A stretch of 64,000 bases of DNA from the NCBI RefSeq assembly GCF_030142045.1, contig NZ_CP126242.1:62001-126000 (forward strand), in the 5' to 3' direction. The DNA is from Arthrobacter sp. zg-Y919. GTDB lineage: Bacteria > Actinomycetota > Actinomycetes > Actinomycetales > Micrococcaceae. Made by a program: the position numbers and the translations under genes. This document shows positions 9,329-18,951 of this stretch, one piece after another. The first letter of the stretch is position 1, and each line of letters opens with the position of its first letter. The notes below the pieces were generated by a model that worked only from the letters and a program-made list of their open reading frames with translations, was not told the DNA's origin and made no database searches.

Positions 9329-10534
9329 TTACCAGAGCCGGCTGCTTGCCAGCCGGGCACCCTCGCCCAGGGCCTCGAGTTTGGCGGCCGCGATCTGGGG
9401 ATGCACCCGTCCGCCCAGCCCGCAGTCAGTGGAGGCAATGATGTTTTCCCGTCCCACCAGCCCGGCGAAACGCTCGATCCGGTCCGCCACCAGTTCCGGA
9501 TGCTCCACCACGTTGGTGGCATGGGAGACGACGCCGGGGAGGATGACCTTGCCGTCCGGCAGTTTGGTGTCCTCCCAGACCCGCCATTCGTGCTCGTGCC
9601 GCACGTTTCCGGCTTCAAAGCTGTAGCCGCCCGCGTTGATCCGGAGCAGGGTGTCCACCAGATGCCGGAACTCGATGTCCGTGGTGTGCGGCCCGTGCCA
9701 GGAGCCCCAGCATAGGTGGAACCGGACCTGTTCCTCCGGGATGCCGCGCAGGGCGTAGTTCAGGGCCTCCACACGGACCTGCGTGAACCTCAGGTAGTCC
9801 TCGACGGACGGTTCGGGATTGATCTGGTCCCAGTTCTCCGCGATGGACGGGTCATCGATCTGGACAATCAGCCCGGCGTCGGCAATGGCCAGGTATTCCT
9901 CGTGCATGGCGTCCGCACACGCGTAAATGAACTCTTCCTCGGTGGCGTAGTACTCGTTGGCAATCCGGGAACAGGACCCGGGGGACAGTGACGCCAGGAA
10001 GCCTTCCGTCAGCCCCGCCGACGCCAGTCCCGCCTTGAGGTTGGCAATGTCGTTCGCCACGGCGTCGTACCCCGTGTATTCCACCGGGCCCGTGACCTTC
10101 GGGAAGACCTTCTGCGCGCCCGTGGTGATGCCCGACGACGGGTCGGAGTAGGCCGCGGAAAAGCGTTGCCGGTCGCGGCGGTCGCCGAAGCTGGTGAGGA
10201 CCACACTGCCCGGTTCGGAGCGGTGCGGCCCCATGTCCCAGATTCCCGTTTCGGCCACGCTCAGGCCGGCGAGCCGGGAGAAGGAATAGGACCACCAGGC
10301 CCCGTAGTCGACGTCGGCGGACATTGCGTGGCCGTATTCGCCGTCGTTCGGAATGTCGATGCCGGCCTTCAGCTGGCGGGCCACCAGGTCGGCGACGGCG
10401 GCCTGCAGCAGCTCCGCGTACCCCCCGGTGTCTGCGGGATCGGCTTCGCGTGCCGCATTCGCGGCCAGCAGTTCAGGAGTACGGGGAAGGGAACCGGCGT
10501 GGGTGGTCAAAATGCGGTCAGTGCTTTTGCGCAT
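9329..10534 (-). CDS. MetE C-terminal-like cobalamin-independent methionine synthase family protein
   Basis: A 401-residue protein matching the C-terminal catalytic half of cobalamin-independent methionine synthase. It begins TTHAGSLPRTPELL, like stand-alone archaeal and actinobacterial MetE-like enzymes. The zinc ligand pattern is present: HxC in RFHLCWGSW near residue 280, a glutamate in FEAGNVRHEHE, and a cysteine in STDCGLGGR near the end. It lacks the MetE N-terminal domain, so the methyl donor may not be the usual polyglutamated folate. I prefer ATG 10534 because AAGGA sits 8 bases before it; ATG 10543 directly abuts that ribosome site. A SAM-type riboswitch lies upstream, tying the gene to methionine supply. 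Confidence 0.85.
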   Translation of the reverse strand: MRKSTDRILTTHAGSLPRTPELLAANAAREADPADTGGYAELLQAAVADLVARQLKAGIDIPNDGEYGHAMSADVDYGAWWSYSFSRLAGLSVAETGIWDMGPHRSEPGSVVLTSFGDRRDRQRFSAAYSDPSSGITTGAQKVFPKVTGPVEYTGYDAVANDIANLKAGLASAGLTEGFLASLSPGSCSRIANEYYATEEEFIYACADAMHEEYLAIADAGLIVQIDDPSIAENWDQINPEPSVEDYLRFTQVRVEALNYALRGIPEEQVRFHLCWGSWHGPHTTDIEFRHLVDTLLRINAGGYSFEAGNVRHEHEWRVWEDTKLPDGKVILPGVVSHATNVVEHPELVADRIERFAGLVGRENIIASTDCGLGGRVHPQIAAAKLEALGEGARLASSRLW

Positions 10535-10598
10535 GGCAGTCATCCTTGGGAAGCAGTGCTCTTGCCGGCACCGGACGCCCGGAAGGGCGGTGCAGGCC

Positions 10599-10678
10599 GC
10601 TTCGTCATCCGAACCACCCGCGAAGCATGGGGTTGGTGCACGGCCAAGTCGGAGCTTGGCGGCCGTGTCTCCTGAAGC
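10599..10678 (-). ncRNA. SAM riboswitch, SAM-I/SAM-IV variant type
   Basis: Read on the minus strand, the 80 bases form a recognisable S-adenosylmethionine aptamer in the leader of the MetE-like gene. The outer helix P1 is GCTTC (10678-10674) with GAAGC (10603-10599). Inside lies a long hairpin, ACGGCCGCCAAG, loop CTCCGA, then CTTGGCCGT. It is followed by ACCAACCCC and GGGTGGTTCGGATGAC. The AAGCnCCGnCTTG hairpin, the CAACCC strand and the GGnTGA.GA end match SAM-IV-family elements of actinobacteria. A covariance-model search (Rfam SAM-IV and SAM-I-IV-variant) would settle the class. Binding SAM is expected to reduce expression of the downstream gene. Confidence 0.78.
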
Positions 10679-10742
10679 TGGGACCCATCCTAACCACGTC
10701 CCTGGGGTGCAGCCAAGTATGTCTGAGGACACAAGCGGACAC

Positions 10743-10784
10743 AAAAAAGGACGGCGGCACCGGAGAGTTCCGGTGCCGCCGTCC
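10743..10784 (-). terminator. Rho-independent terminator of the peptide transporter gene
   Basis: On the minus strand a 16-bp stem, GGACGGCGGCACCGGA with a four-base loop, is followed by TTTTTTG. It lies 25 bases after the transporter stop and before the riboswitch, so it insulates the MetE-like gene from read-through. Confidence 0.9.
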
Positions 10785-10808
10785 CTGCTGCAGTGGTGCG
10801 GGGTGCTG

Positions 10809-12278
<1,470 letters not shown>

Positions 12279-12348
12279 GAGTTTAATATTCCCACCCCCG
12301 GGAGGGGTGAATGCAGCCACAACCGAAAGAATCCGCCGGGGAACGCGA

Positions 12349-12376
12349 ACCTTCCCTGCCCGCACGTGGGGAAGGT
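12349..12376. promoter_or_regulatory. Inverted repeat in the divergent promoter region
   Basis: ACCTTCCC and GGGAAGGT form an 8-bp inverted repeat with a 12-base gap, between the divergent transporter (start 12278) and luciferase-like (start 12489) genes. It could be an operator for one or both, or a transcript hairpin. No regulator family can be named from it. Confidence 0.35.
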
Positions 12377-12488
12377 CACACGTAAATGGGCCAATCCGGC
12401 CCGCATTACATGCTTGGGTGCCTGCATGACGCCGGGATTTGCACGTCCGGCGCGGAATTCCCTCACCACCGGGCGGGTTGGTACAGGT

Positions 12489-13475
12489 ATGGCCAGCCTC
12501 AGTGTTCCCGTCTCCATCCTTGACCGCGCCAACTCGCGGGAAGGGTTTTCCGAAGCTGATGCGCTCGGTGCCGTACTTGAGCGCGCGGAGGCGGCGGAAG
12601 TGCTCGGATACCGCCGCTTTTGGGTGGCCGAGCATCATGCAGTGGCGGGAATCGCCGGATCTGCGCCCGCCGTCCTGATGGCTGCCCTGGCAGCGCACAC
12701 CAGCAGCATCCGGATCGGTTCCGGGGGTGTCATGCTGCCGAACCATCAGCCGCTGGTGGTGGCCGAACAGGCGGCCACCCTGCAGGCCCTGAATCCCGGC
12801 CGGATCGACCTTGGCCTGGGCCGGTCCATCGGGTTCACACCGGCGGTGCGGACCGCGCTGCGGGCAGGGCAGGCCGAGGCGGAACAGTTCGAAGCGCACC
12901 TGGCGGAACTGCTGGCCTACCTCGACGGCACCGCGCCCATCACCGCCCGCCCGCAGGACGGCGGCCGAACGCCCGTCTTTGTGCTGGCCACAGGTGCAGG
13001 TGTGGAGATAGCCGCCCGGGCCGGACTCGGCGTCGTTCTGGGCGGCCCGGCGTTATTCCGGACCAACAGCGCCGGCCGGGCCGGTGCGCTGGAGCGTTAC
13101 CGCGCCGCCTTCCGCCCCTCGGACCGCTTCCCACGCCCCTATGTCGTGGCTGCCGTCAACATTGCGGTGGCCGGGACCGAGGAGGCTGCCGAGGAACTGC
13201 TGCTGCCCGAAGCGCAGGCACTGGCCGCTTCCCGGACCAAGGGTGTTTTTCCCGCGCTGTCCAGCGCCGCCGGCGGCGCCGACCCGTCACCGCGGCACCA
13301 GGACCTGGTCCGCGGCACCCTTGACACGTCTGTCTATGGAACCGTCGGCCAGGTGCAGCAACGCCTTGAGGAACTGGTGGCTTCCTCCGGAGCGGCCGAA
13401 CTGCTGGTGACCGGCGGCGCCTTCGACGTCGAGGGGCAGCGGGAATCCGACCGCCTGCTTGCCGGACTGTTCTAG
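12489..13475 (+). CDS. LLM-class (luciferase-like) flavin-dependent oxidoreductase
   Basis: A 328-residue single-component member of the bacterial luciferase-like family, which uses FMN or F420-type flavin to oxidise small organic substrates. Recognisable segments are VSILDRA at the N-terminus, GYRRFWVAEHH near residue 40, SSIRIGSGGVMLPNHQPLVVAEQ near residue 75, and GRIDLGLGRSIG. The ATG at 12489 matches the usual start of this subfamily; an ATG at 12426 would add 21 residues with no family likeness. Its ribosome site is weak. It is convergent with the amidase, 7 bases away. Substrate unknown. Confidence 0.85.
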   Translation: MASLSVPVSILDRANSREGFSEADALGAVLERAEAAEVLGYRRFWVAEHHAVAGIAGSAPAVLMAALAAHTSSIRIGSGGVMLPNHQPLVVAEQAATLQALNPGRIDLGLGRSIGFTPAVRTALRAGQAEAEQFEAHLAELLAYLDGTAPITARPQDGGRTPVFVLATGAGVEIAARAGLGVVLGGPALFRTNSAGRAGALERYRAAFRPSDRFPRPYVVAAVNIAVAGTEEAAEELLLPEAQALAASRTKGVFPALSSAAGGADPSPRHQDLVRGTLDTSVYGTVGQVQQRLEELVASSGAAELLVTGGAFDVEGQRESDRLLAGLF

Positions 13476-13482
13476 CCGGAGG

Positions 13483-14883
13483 TCAGTAGCCCAGCTGGCC
13501 GGCGACGGCAAGCAGGTCCGCTTCGGCGCCGGGCCGGCCGATCAACTGGATACCCATCGGCAGGCCGGCGGCGGTGTCCAGCACCGGCAGGGTAATGGCG
13601 GGAAGGCCGCAGACATTCACCATGGACGTAAAAGGGGAGTATTGGCACTGGCGTGCGTAGTCCTCATCCGCCCGGTCTTCGGCACTTCCGCCCTCGCCGG
13701 CGTACCAGCCAACGGGCCGCGGCGTCATGCCCAGGGTCGGTGTCAGGACCATGTCGTAGGCGCTGTATTGCCGGATGGTCTCCAGCTCGAAGGTCCGGAG
13801 GACGTCGACGGCGGCCACCAGGTCCGCCGCACTCCGCTGAAGTGCCCTCCGCCGCATCACCGCGGCCAGGTCCGTCAGCCGCTCCTCGCCGCCCGGGGAC
13901 AGAGCGGCGGTCGCCAGCCCGGCGGTCCACACCACCTGGAACGCGTCCGGATAACGCTCGTCGTACCTCAGATCCGTGTCCACCAGATCGTGGCCGGCGC
14001 GGGTGAGGGCGGCAACGCCGGCGTCGAGCGCCTCCACGGCCTCGGGATCGAGCCGGATATCCAGCCGGGATTCGAAGGGTGAACGGGTACTGACGCCGAT
14101 CCGGAACCGTCCCTCGGCCCGCAGCGCCGCCGCCAGGAAGGTTCCCGGGGCAGCAGCGGCGCTGGTGGCCCGGTAATTGGGTTCGTCGACCATCGCGTCC
14201 AGCAGCAGCGCCGCATCGGCGGCGCTCCGGGCCAGTGGGCCGGCTACGACGAACTGGCCCAGGTCCTGCTGCGCCGATCCGGCCGGGACCCTGCCCCGGT
14301 TCGGCTTCAGGCCCACCAGGCCGGTTGCCGCTGCCGGAATGCGGACGGACCCGCCGCCGTCGGTTCCCGGAGCAAAGGGGATCAAACCCGCGGCCACTGC
14401 CGCGGCACTTCCACCGGAGGATCCGCCGGGGCTGAGCCGCGGATCGCGGGGATTCCGGGCGGGCGGACCCACCTGGTTTTCGCTGTAGCTGCTGAGCCCG
14501 AATTCCGGGACCTGCGTTTTGCCCAGGCTGATTGCCCCGGCGCGGCGCAGGACGGCCGGAAGCGGCGCGTCGTCCTCCGCCACCCATGGGTCCAGCGCGG
14601 CGCTGCCCAGGGTGGTGCGGACGCCGGCCACATCGGTCAGATCCTTATGTGCCAGCGGCATCCCATGCAGCAGGCCCAGCCGTTCTCCCCGGGCGCGGCG
14701 GACGTCAGCCGCCCGCGCTTCCGCCACGGCCTGCTCCGGCGTCGGCGTCAGGAACGCGCCCAGCGCCGGGTTGAGCTCCTCGATCCGCCGGAGATAGTGG
14801 ACAGTGACTTCCTCGGCGCCCAAACTGCCGGAGGCCAGGGCATCCCGCAGTTCGACGGCGGTCATCTCGTGGGGAGCGGGCAT
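13483..14883 (-). CDS. Amidase (amidase signature family)
   Basis: A 466-residue amidase-signature enzyme that hydrolyses a carboxamide to acid and ammonia. The Ser-cisSer-Lys triad can be read: Lys in AHKDLTDVAG near residue 78, the glycine/serine-rich LSPGGSSGGSAAAVAAG near residue 150, and the nucleophile region GTDGGGSVRIPAA. The ATG at 14883 is preceded by AAAGG at good spacing. The family includes GatA, but GatA is normally beside gatB/gatC, which are absent here, so this is more likely a catabolic or detoxifying amidase. It is divergent from the rhodanese-pheA operon. Confidence 0.88.
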   Translation of the reverse strand: MPAPHEMTAVELRDALASGSLGAEEVTVHYLRRIEELNPALGAFLTPTPEQAVAEARAADVRRARGERLGLLHGMPLAHKDLTDVAGVRTTLGSAALDPWVAEDDAPLPAVLRRAGAISLGKTQVPEFGLSSYSENQVGPPARNPRDPRLSPGGSSGGSAAAVAAGLIPFAPGTDGGGSVRIPAAATGLVGLKPNRGRVPAGSAQQDLGQFVVAGPLARSAADAALLLDAMVDEPNYRATSAAAAPGTFLAAALRAEGRFRIGVSTRSPFESRLDIRLDPEAVEALDAGVAALTRAGHDLVDTDLRYDERYPDAFQVVWTAGLATAALSPGGEERLTDLAAVMRRRALQRSAADLVAAVDVLRTFELETIRQYSAYDMVLTPTLGMTPRPVGWYAGEGGSAEDRADEDYARQCQYSPFTSMVNVCGLPAITLPVLDTAAGLPMGIQLIGRPGAEADLLAVAGQLGY

Positions 14884-15033
14884 TGCATACCTTTCGTTGC
14901 ATGCTGGATCCGGGCGTTTATTCTCCCGGACCGCGTCCCACTATAGGCTGGAGAAAACGGCCCTGCGCAGCGGGACCCGGGGCGTTCCCGGGAGCGGTGC
15001 AGGGCGATCAGCCGTACGACAGTGAGGGCAGCG

Positions 15034-15360
15034 ATGAGCGAGATGCAGAGCGTAACCGTAGAGACCATCCCCGAGGGCGCAAAGATCCTCGACGTCCGGG
15101 AAGACTACGAGTGGGATGCCGGGCACGTCGACGGCGCCCTCCACATCCCGCTCGACCGGCTGCCCGAAGCCCTCGATGACCTGGATCCGGATCAGGACCT
15201 GGCCGTCATCTGCCGCACCGGCGGCCGCAGTGCCCGCGCCACCCAGTGGCTGGAGGCCAACGGTTACTCCGCAGTGAACGTCAATGGCGGGATGGGTGCC
15301 TGGCTCGAAGCGGGCAAGCCCATGGTCTCCGACAACGGGCAGGAACCGACCGTTAAATGA
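15034..15360 (+). CDS. Rhodanese-like domain protein
   Basis: A 108-residue single rhodanese domain, the fold that carries sulfur as a cysteine persulfide. Visible are ILDVREDYEWDAGHVDGALHI near residue 20 and the active loop ICRTGGRSARA with the catalytic cysteine. The six-residue loop is of the sulfurtransferase rather than phosphatase type. The ATG at 15034 has GAGGG about 5 bases upstream; a GTG at 15022 is possible. Its stop overlaps the start of pheA (ATGA), suggesting co-translation. The partner and sulfur acceptor are unknown. Confidence 0.87.
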   Translation: MSEMQSVTVETIPEGAKILDVREDYEWDAGHVDGALHIPLDRLPEALDDLDPDQDLAVICRTGGRSARATQWLEANGYSAVNVNGGMGAWLEAGKPMVSDNGQEPTVK

Positions 15361-16337
15361 CGTCCGCCGCCGATACCCGCCCCGCCCCGCACCACTCCGG
15401 TCCGGAAGGGGAAGCCGTAGTCTACGCCTACCTCGGGCCGGAAGGCACCTTTACGGAGGCGGCCCTGCTGAGCATTCCTGGCGCCCAGGACGCGGTCCGC
15501 ATTCCGGCCCCCAGCGTGAATTCGGCACTGGAAATGGTCCGTTCCGGACAGGCGACCGCTGCGGTTGTTCCGATCGAAAACTCCGTCGAAGGCGGGGTCA
15601 GTGCCACCCTCGATGCGCTTTCCGCGGGAACCCCGCTGCGGATCCTGCGTGAGGTCCTGGTGCCGATTACGTTTGTCCTGGCTGCGCGTCCGGGGACCGG
15701 TCTGGCCGACATCCGCACTGTCTCCACGCATTCGCACGCGTGGGCGCAGTGCCGCGAATGGGCGGCAGCAAATATTCCGGACGCGGAATATCTTCCCGCG
15801 TCCTCCACGGCGGCAGCCGCCGTGGAACTCGGGGGCCCGGAGCCGGGCTTCGAAGCGGCCATCTGTTCCCCGCTGGTTGCGCGGCGGAGAGGGCTGGAGG
15901 TGCTCGGGGAGGATATTGGCGACGTACGGGACGCAGTGACCCGGTTCGTGATGATCAGCCTGCCCGGCCTGCTGCCCGAACCCACCGGAGCGGACAAGAC
16001 CACCCTGGTGGTTCCCCTTCCCGAGGACCACCCGGGAGCCCTGATGGAGATCCTGGAGCACTTCTCCACCCGCGGCGTGAACCTGAGCCGGATCGAGTCC
16101 CGTCCCACGGGGGTGTTCCTTGGCGACTACTTCTTCAGCATTGACGCAGACGGCCATGTGGCGGACGCCCGGATGGCGGACGCCTTGAAGGGCCTGCACC
16201 GGATCAGCCCGGAGCTGCGCTTCCTGGGTTCCTATCCGCGGGCGGACCAGCGCGAGACGGAGATTTCCCGGCATACCAGTGACGAGGCGTTCCGCGCCGC
16301 CGACATTTGGCTCGAGTCCGTACTGAACGGATACTAG
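15357..16337 (+). CDS. pheA: Prephenate dehydratase
   Basis: A 326-residue monofunctional prephenate dehydratase, converting prephenate to phenylpyruvate in phenylalanine synthesis. The N-terminal periplasmic-binding-like fold begins YAYLGPEGTFTEAAL near residue 23. It continues with PIENSVEGGV, the STHSHAWAQC segment, and the catalytic DAVTRFVMI with the conserved TRF. The C-terminal ACT domain (TTLVVPLPEDHPGALMEIL and LSRIESRP) is the phenylalanine-sensing regulatory part. There is no chorismate mutase domain, as usual in actinobacteria. It is coupled to the rhodanese gene. Confidence 0.95.
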   Translation: MTSAADTRPAPHHSGPEGEAVVYAYLGPEGTFTEAALLSIPGAQDAVRIPAPSVNSALEMVRSGQATAAVVPIENSVEGGVSATLDALSAGTPLRILREVLVPITFVLAARPGTGLADIRTVSTHSHAWAQCREWAAANIPDAEYLPASSTAAAAVELGGPEPGFEAAICSPLVARRRGLEVLGEDIGDVRDAVTRFVMISLPGLLPEPTGADKTTLVVPLPEDHPGALMEILEHFSTRGVNLSRIESRPTGVFLGDYFFSIDADGHVADARMADALKGLHRISPELRFLGSYPRADQRETEISRHTSDEAFRAADIWLESVLNGY

Positions 16338-16386
16338 GGCGAGAAGCCGCTGCCGGTCAGGCAGCGGCGCGTGAAAGGTGCGCACC

Positions 16387-17361
16387 ATGGGTCGACTGCG
16401 GCGGAGCAACTGCGAACATCCCGGCTACTCCCGGCGGCGCTGGGGCAAGGGCTTCAGCTACCGGGATGTCCGCGGCGGGATCATTACCGACCGTGCCGTC
16501 CTGGCCCGGATCCGTTCGCTGGCGATTCCGCCGGCCTGGACGGAGGTCTGGATCAGTCCCTATCCCAATGGCCATATCCAGGCCACGGGAACCGACGGGG
16601 CGGGCCGCAAGCAGTACATCTACCACCCGCACTGGCGCGAAATGAAGGACCGCGAGAAATTCGACCGCGCCCTCGAGTTCGCCCAGTCCCTTCCCGCCGC
16701 ACGCCGGCTGATCACCAAGCACCTGCGGGCAGAGGGCTGCGGGCCCGAGCGTGCCCTGGCGGCGGCTTTGCGGATTGTCGACGCCGGGGCGCTGCGGGTC
16801 GGCGGGACCAGATATGCCGAGGCCAACGGCTCCTACGGCACCACGACGCTGCGCATCGAGCACGTGTGCCTGGACGGAACCGAGGTGCGCTTCGACTTCC
16901 CGGGCAAGAGCGGCCAGGAATGGCACACCTCGATCAAGGATGCGGACCTTGCGGCGGCCATCGATCCCATGCTCCGGCGTCCCGGCGCGGATACGGCGCT
17001 GGCCTACCTGGGGGTGGACGGAGCCTGGCACAGTGTGGATGCCGCCCAGCTCAATGCCTTCCTGAAGGAAGTGACGGGCGGGGACTTCAGTGCCAAGGAT
17101 TTCCGTACCTGGCAGGCCACCGTCGTCGCCGCAATGTCCCTGGCCCGCCTGGCGCCGTCGGCCGTTACCACCCGGGCCAAGCAGAAGGCCGTGGCGGCCA
17201 CGGCCCGCGATGTTGCCGAGCACCTGGGCAACACGCCGGCCATTGCCCGCAAGTCCTACATCGACCCGCGCGTGGTGGACCGGTTCTTTGACGGCCGCGT
17301 GATTCCGGTAACCGGGTTTTCCGCGTCGGAGACGGCTGTGCGGATGATGCTCGAGGATTAA
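16387..17361 (+). CDS. DNA topoisomerase IB (poxvirus/eukaryote type)
   Basis: A 324-residue type IB topoisomerase, which relaxes supercoils through a 3'-phosphotyrosine intermediate without ATP. The N-terminal domain carries YRDVRGGIITDRAVLARI and SPYPNGHIQATG. The catalytic set can be followed: arginine in LRVGGTRYAEANGSYG, lysine in FPGKSGQEW, arginine in KDFRTWQAT, asparagine in LGNTPAIA and the tyrosine nucleophile in RKSYIDPRV. Asparagine where poxvirus enzymes have histidine agrees with the bacterial (Deinococcus) form. ATG 16387 is preceded by AAAGG with 8-base spacing. It stands 49 bases after pheA. Such enzymes are patchily distributed in bacteria, and the role in the cell is poorly known. 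Confidence 0.9.
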   Translation: MGRLRRSNCEHPGYSRRRWGKGFSYRDVRGGIITDRAVLARIRSLAIPPAWTEVWISPYPNGHIQATGTDGAGRKQYIYHPHWREMKDREKFDRALEFAQSLPAARRLITKHLRAEGCGPERALAAALRIVDAGALRVGGTRYAEANGSYGTTTLRIEHVCLDGTEVRFDFPGKSGQEWHTSIKDADLAAAIDPMLRRPGADTALAYLGVDGAWHSVDAAQLNAFLKEVTGGDFSAKDFRTWQATVVAAMSLARLAPSAVTTRAKQKAVAATARDVAEHLGNTPAIARKSYIDPRVVDRFFDGRVIPVTGFSASETAVRMMLED

Positions 17362-17422
17362 GCGGGTTTCCGCGGGCACCGGCGATAAGTATGCTGATGG
17401 AAGGCGCGTGCAGTATTGGCGC

Positions 17423-17471
17423 TCTGGACGACCACTCCAGATTTGGACAACCAACAAATTTGGACAACCAA
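17423..17471 (+). repeat. Three TGGACRACCA boxes in the leader of the small acidic gene
   Basis: TGGACGACCA (17425-17434), TGGACAACCA (17444-17453) and TGGACAACCA (17461-17470) follow one another at 19- and 17-base steps. The last two sit in an exact 14-base repeat, ATTTGGACAACCAA (17441-17454, 17458-17471). The third copy abuts the GGAAGG ribosome site at 17472. They could be protein-binding sites on DNA or RNA, or a recently duplicated promoter segment. Confidence 0.7.
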
Positions 17472-17485
17472 AGGAAGGTGCCGGC

Positions 17486-17749
17486 ATGAGCGAGTACCCC
17501 AACGAACAAGAGCAGCTCAAGGACCCGAAGCCCAGCGGTGTTTCCACCAATGACGATAACTACCGCGGCGATGTCGGCGACCAGGGCAACGACATCCGCT
17601 TTGCCGAGGAAGAGGCACTGATCCGCGAGCAGGCTTCCCCGTCCTCCCTCGAGGACGAAGGCAAGTACACCGCGGCAGAGGGCGCCAAGACGGACGAGGA
17701 CCGCGAAGGCGGCTACACCGACGCCGAAGGCACCCAGGACGGCAAGTAA
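17486..17749 (+). CDS. Small acidic, probably disordered protein of unknown function
   Basis: I do not recognise the family. The 87-residue product starts at ATG 17486 behind GGAAGG and is rich in Asp, Glu, Gly and Lys with no hydrophobic core (NEQEQLKDPKPSG, EEEALIREQASPSSLEDEG). It looks intrinsically disordered. Short acidic proteins of this sort in Arthrobacter relatives are conserved hypotheticals, and some resemble stress-induced proteins, but that is a guess. It is a single-gene unit with repeated boxes in its leader and a strong terminator after it, which suggests high or tightly controlled expression. Confidence 0.72.
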   Translation: MSEYPNEQEQLKDPKPSGVSTNDDNYRGDVGDQGNDIRFAEEEALIREQASPSSLEDEGKYTAAEGAKTDEDREGGYTDAEGTQDGK

Positions 17750-17763
17750 CGCCTTCCCCTGGA

Positions 17764-17799
17764 AGCGGCGCTGCACCCACCGGTGCGGCGCCGCTTTTT
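17764..17799 (+). terminator. Rho-independent terminator
   Basis: AGCGGCGC-T-GCACC pairs with GGTGC-G-GCGCCGCT, followed by TTTTT. It ends the small acidic gene (stop 17749) and lies before the stop of the convergent lipid kinase (17811). Confidence 0.88.
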
Positions 17800-17810
17800 G
17801 CTTCCGGCTG

Positions 17811-18884
17811 TTAGGCCTTCGGCGGCAGCACTTGCGAGGGCGGCACCCGGACCAGCAGGGCATCGGTATCCACCTCGACCGTGATGCTGGTGGCCGGGCC
17901 GGTCAGGTCGCCGTCGAGCTGGGTCTGTGTGGGTTCCGCGACGGTCACCGTGATTTTCCGGACCCGGTGGTGGCTGATCACCGGGAGGTCCTTGGGATAG
18001 CGCGTCATCACCTTGCCCGCCACCCAGGCCCAGCCCAGGACACTGCGCGGGCTGATGATGACGACGTCGAGCAGGCCGTCGTCCACCACGGCGTCGGGGA
18101 TGAAATCGATGCCGGCGGGCAGCCGTCCGGTATTGGCCACGAGCACACTGTGGACCTTCTGGGACTGCGCCGGCCCGCCGTCCAGGCTGACGGACATCCG
18201 CGTGCGGCGCCCCGGCAGCAGACGCACGCCTGCTTCGCTGTAGGCCAGCCAGCCCACCCGCTTTTTCAGGCCGTCCCGGGTTGCGGCGATCACCTGGGCA
18301 TCCAGTCCAATGCCGCCCATCACCAGAAAGGCATTGTGGGAGCGCTGGCCGGTCGATGAGTCTTCGAGCAGGATGTCGGCCATATCGATCCGCCGCACGT
18401 CTCCGTGGAGGGCGTTACGGATGTTTCCCGTCAGGTCGGCGACGGAGATGTCCAGGTTGCGGGCCAGCAGGTTGCCCGTGCCCAGCGGAATCAGCCCAAG
18501 CGCGGCACCGGAATGCGCCACGGCCCGCGAAACCTCACGGATGGTGCCGTCCCCGCCCGCAGCGAGCACGACGTCGGCCCCCGATTCCAGTGCCTGCAGC
18601 GCCTGCAGGTAGCCGGGGCTGTCCACAGTGGTTTCCAGAATCAGGGGCGGATCCCAGCCGGCGAGTTCACACGCGGTCCTGAGCACCGCTTCGGCGTCGG
18701 CGGCCAGCGCCTTGATGGGATTAACGACCATGGCCACCCGCTGGTGCGCCGCCCCCCGCGGGGCGAATACTGCCGCGTCCGCTGCTGCCCGCCGCCGGGT
18801 TCGGGTGCCTGCAATAACCCAGGTTGCCGCGGAAGCCAGCAGGGCGGTGCAGAGGACAAGGAAGAGCGTAATTTCAACGGGCAT
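17811..18884 (-). CDS. Diacylglycerol kinase-family lipid kinase
   Basis: A 357-residue protein with a single N-terminal membrane helix (LFLVLCTALLASAATWVIA, about residues 6-25) followed by a DAGK catalytic domain. MVVNPIKALAADAEAV begins the domain, the ATP-binding GGDGTIREV lies near residue 126, and GLIPLGTGNLLARNL follows. The C-terminal half has the VDDGLLDVVII and LDGDL pattern of the DgkB/YegS-like family, which phosphorylates diacylglycerol or related lipids. The start at ATG 18884 follows TGGGA at normal spacing. It is divergent from serS, with starts 67 bases apart. The lipid substrate is not readable from sequence. Confidence 0.88.
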   Translation of the reverse strand: MPVEITLFLVLCTALLASAATWVIAGTRTRRRAAADAAVFAPRGAAHQRVAMVVNPIKALAADAEAVLRTACELAGWDPPLILETTVDSPGYLQALQALESGADVVLAAGGDGTIREVSRAVAHSGAALGLIPLGTGNLLARNLDISVADLTGNIRNALHGDVRRIDMADILLEDSSTGQRSHNAFLVMGGIGLDAQVIAATRDGLKKRVGWLAYSEAGVRLLPGRRTRMSVSLDGGPAQSQKVHSVLVANTGRLPAGIDFIPDAVVDDGLLDVVIISPRSVLGWAWVAGKVMTRYPKDLPVISHHRVRKITVTVAEPTQTQLDGDLTGPATSITVEVDTDALLVRVPPSQVLPPKA

Positions 18885-18951
18885 GATGCATCCCAGAATA
18901 GCCGTCACACCGCGGATCAAAGGCCGGGCAGGTTTTCGGTACTCTTGAATC

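Noticed and set aside
10535..10808. Cobalamin riboswitch upstream of the MetE-like gene
   Set aside because: No B12-box-like sequence (GCCACTG) is present; the structure fits a SAM-type aptamer instead.
13483..14883. Amidase as GatA of the tRNA amidotransferase
   Set aside because: No gatB or gatC lies near it, and the surroundings are catabolic genes, so a general amidase is more likely.
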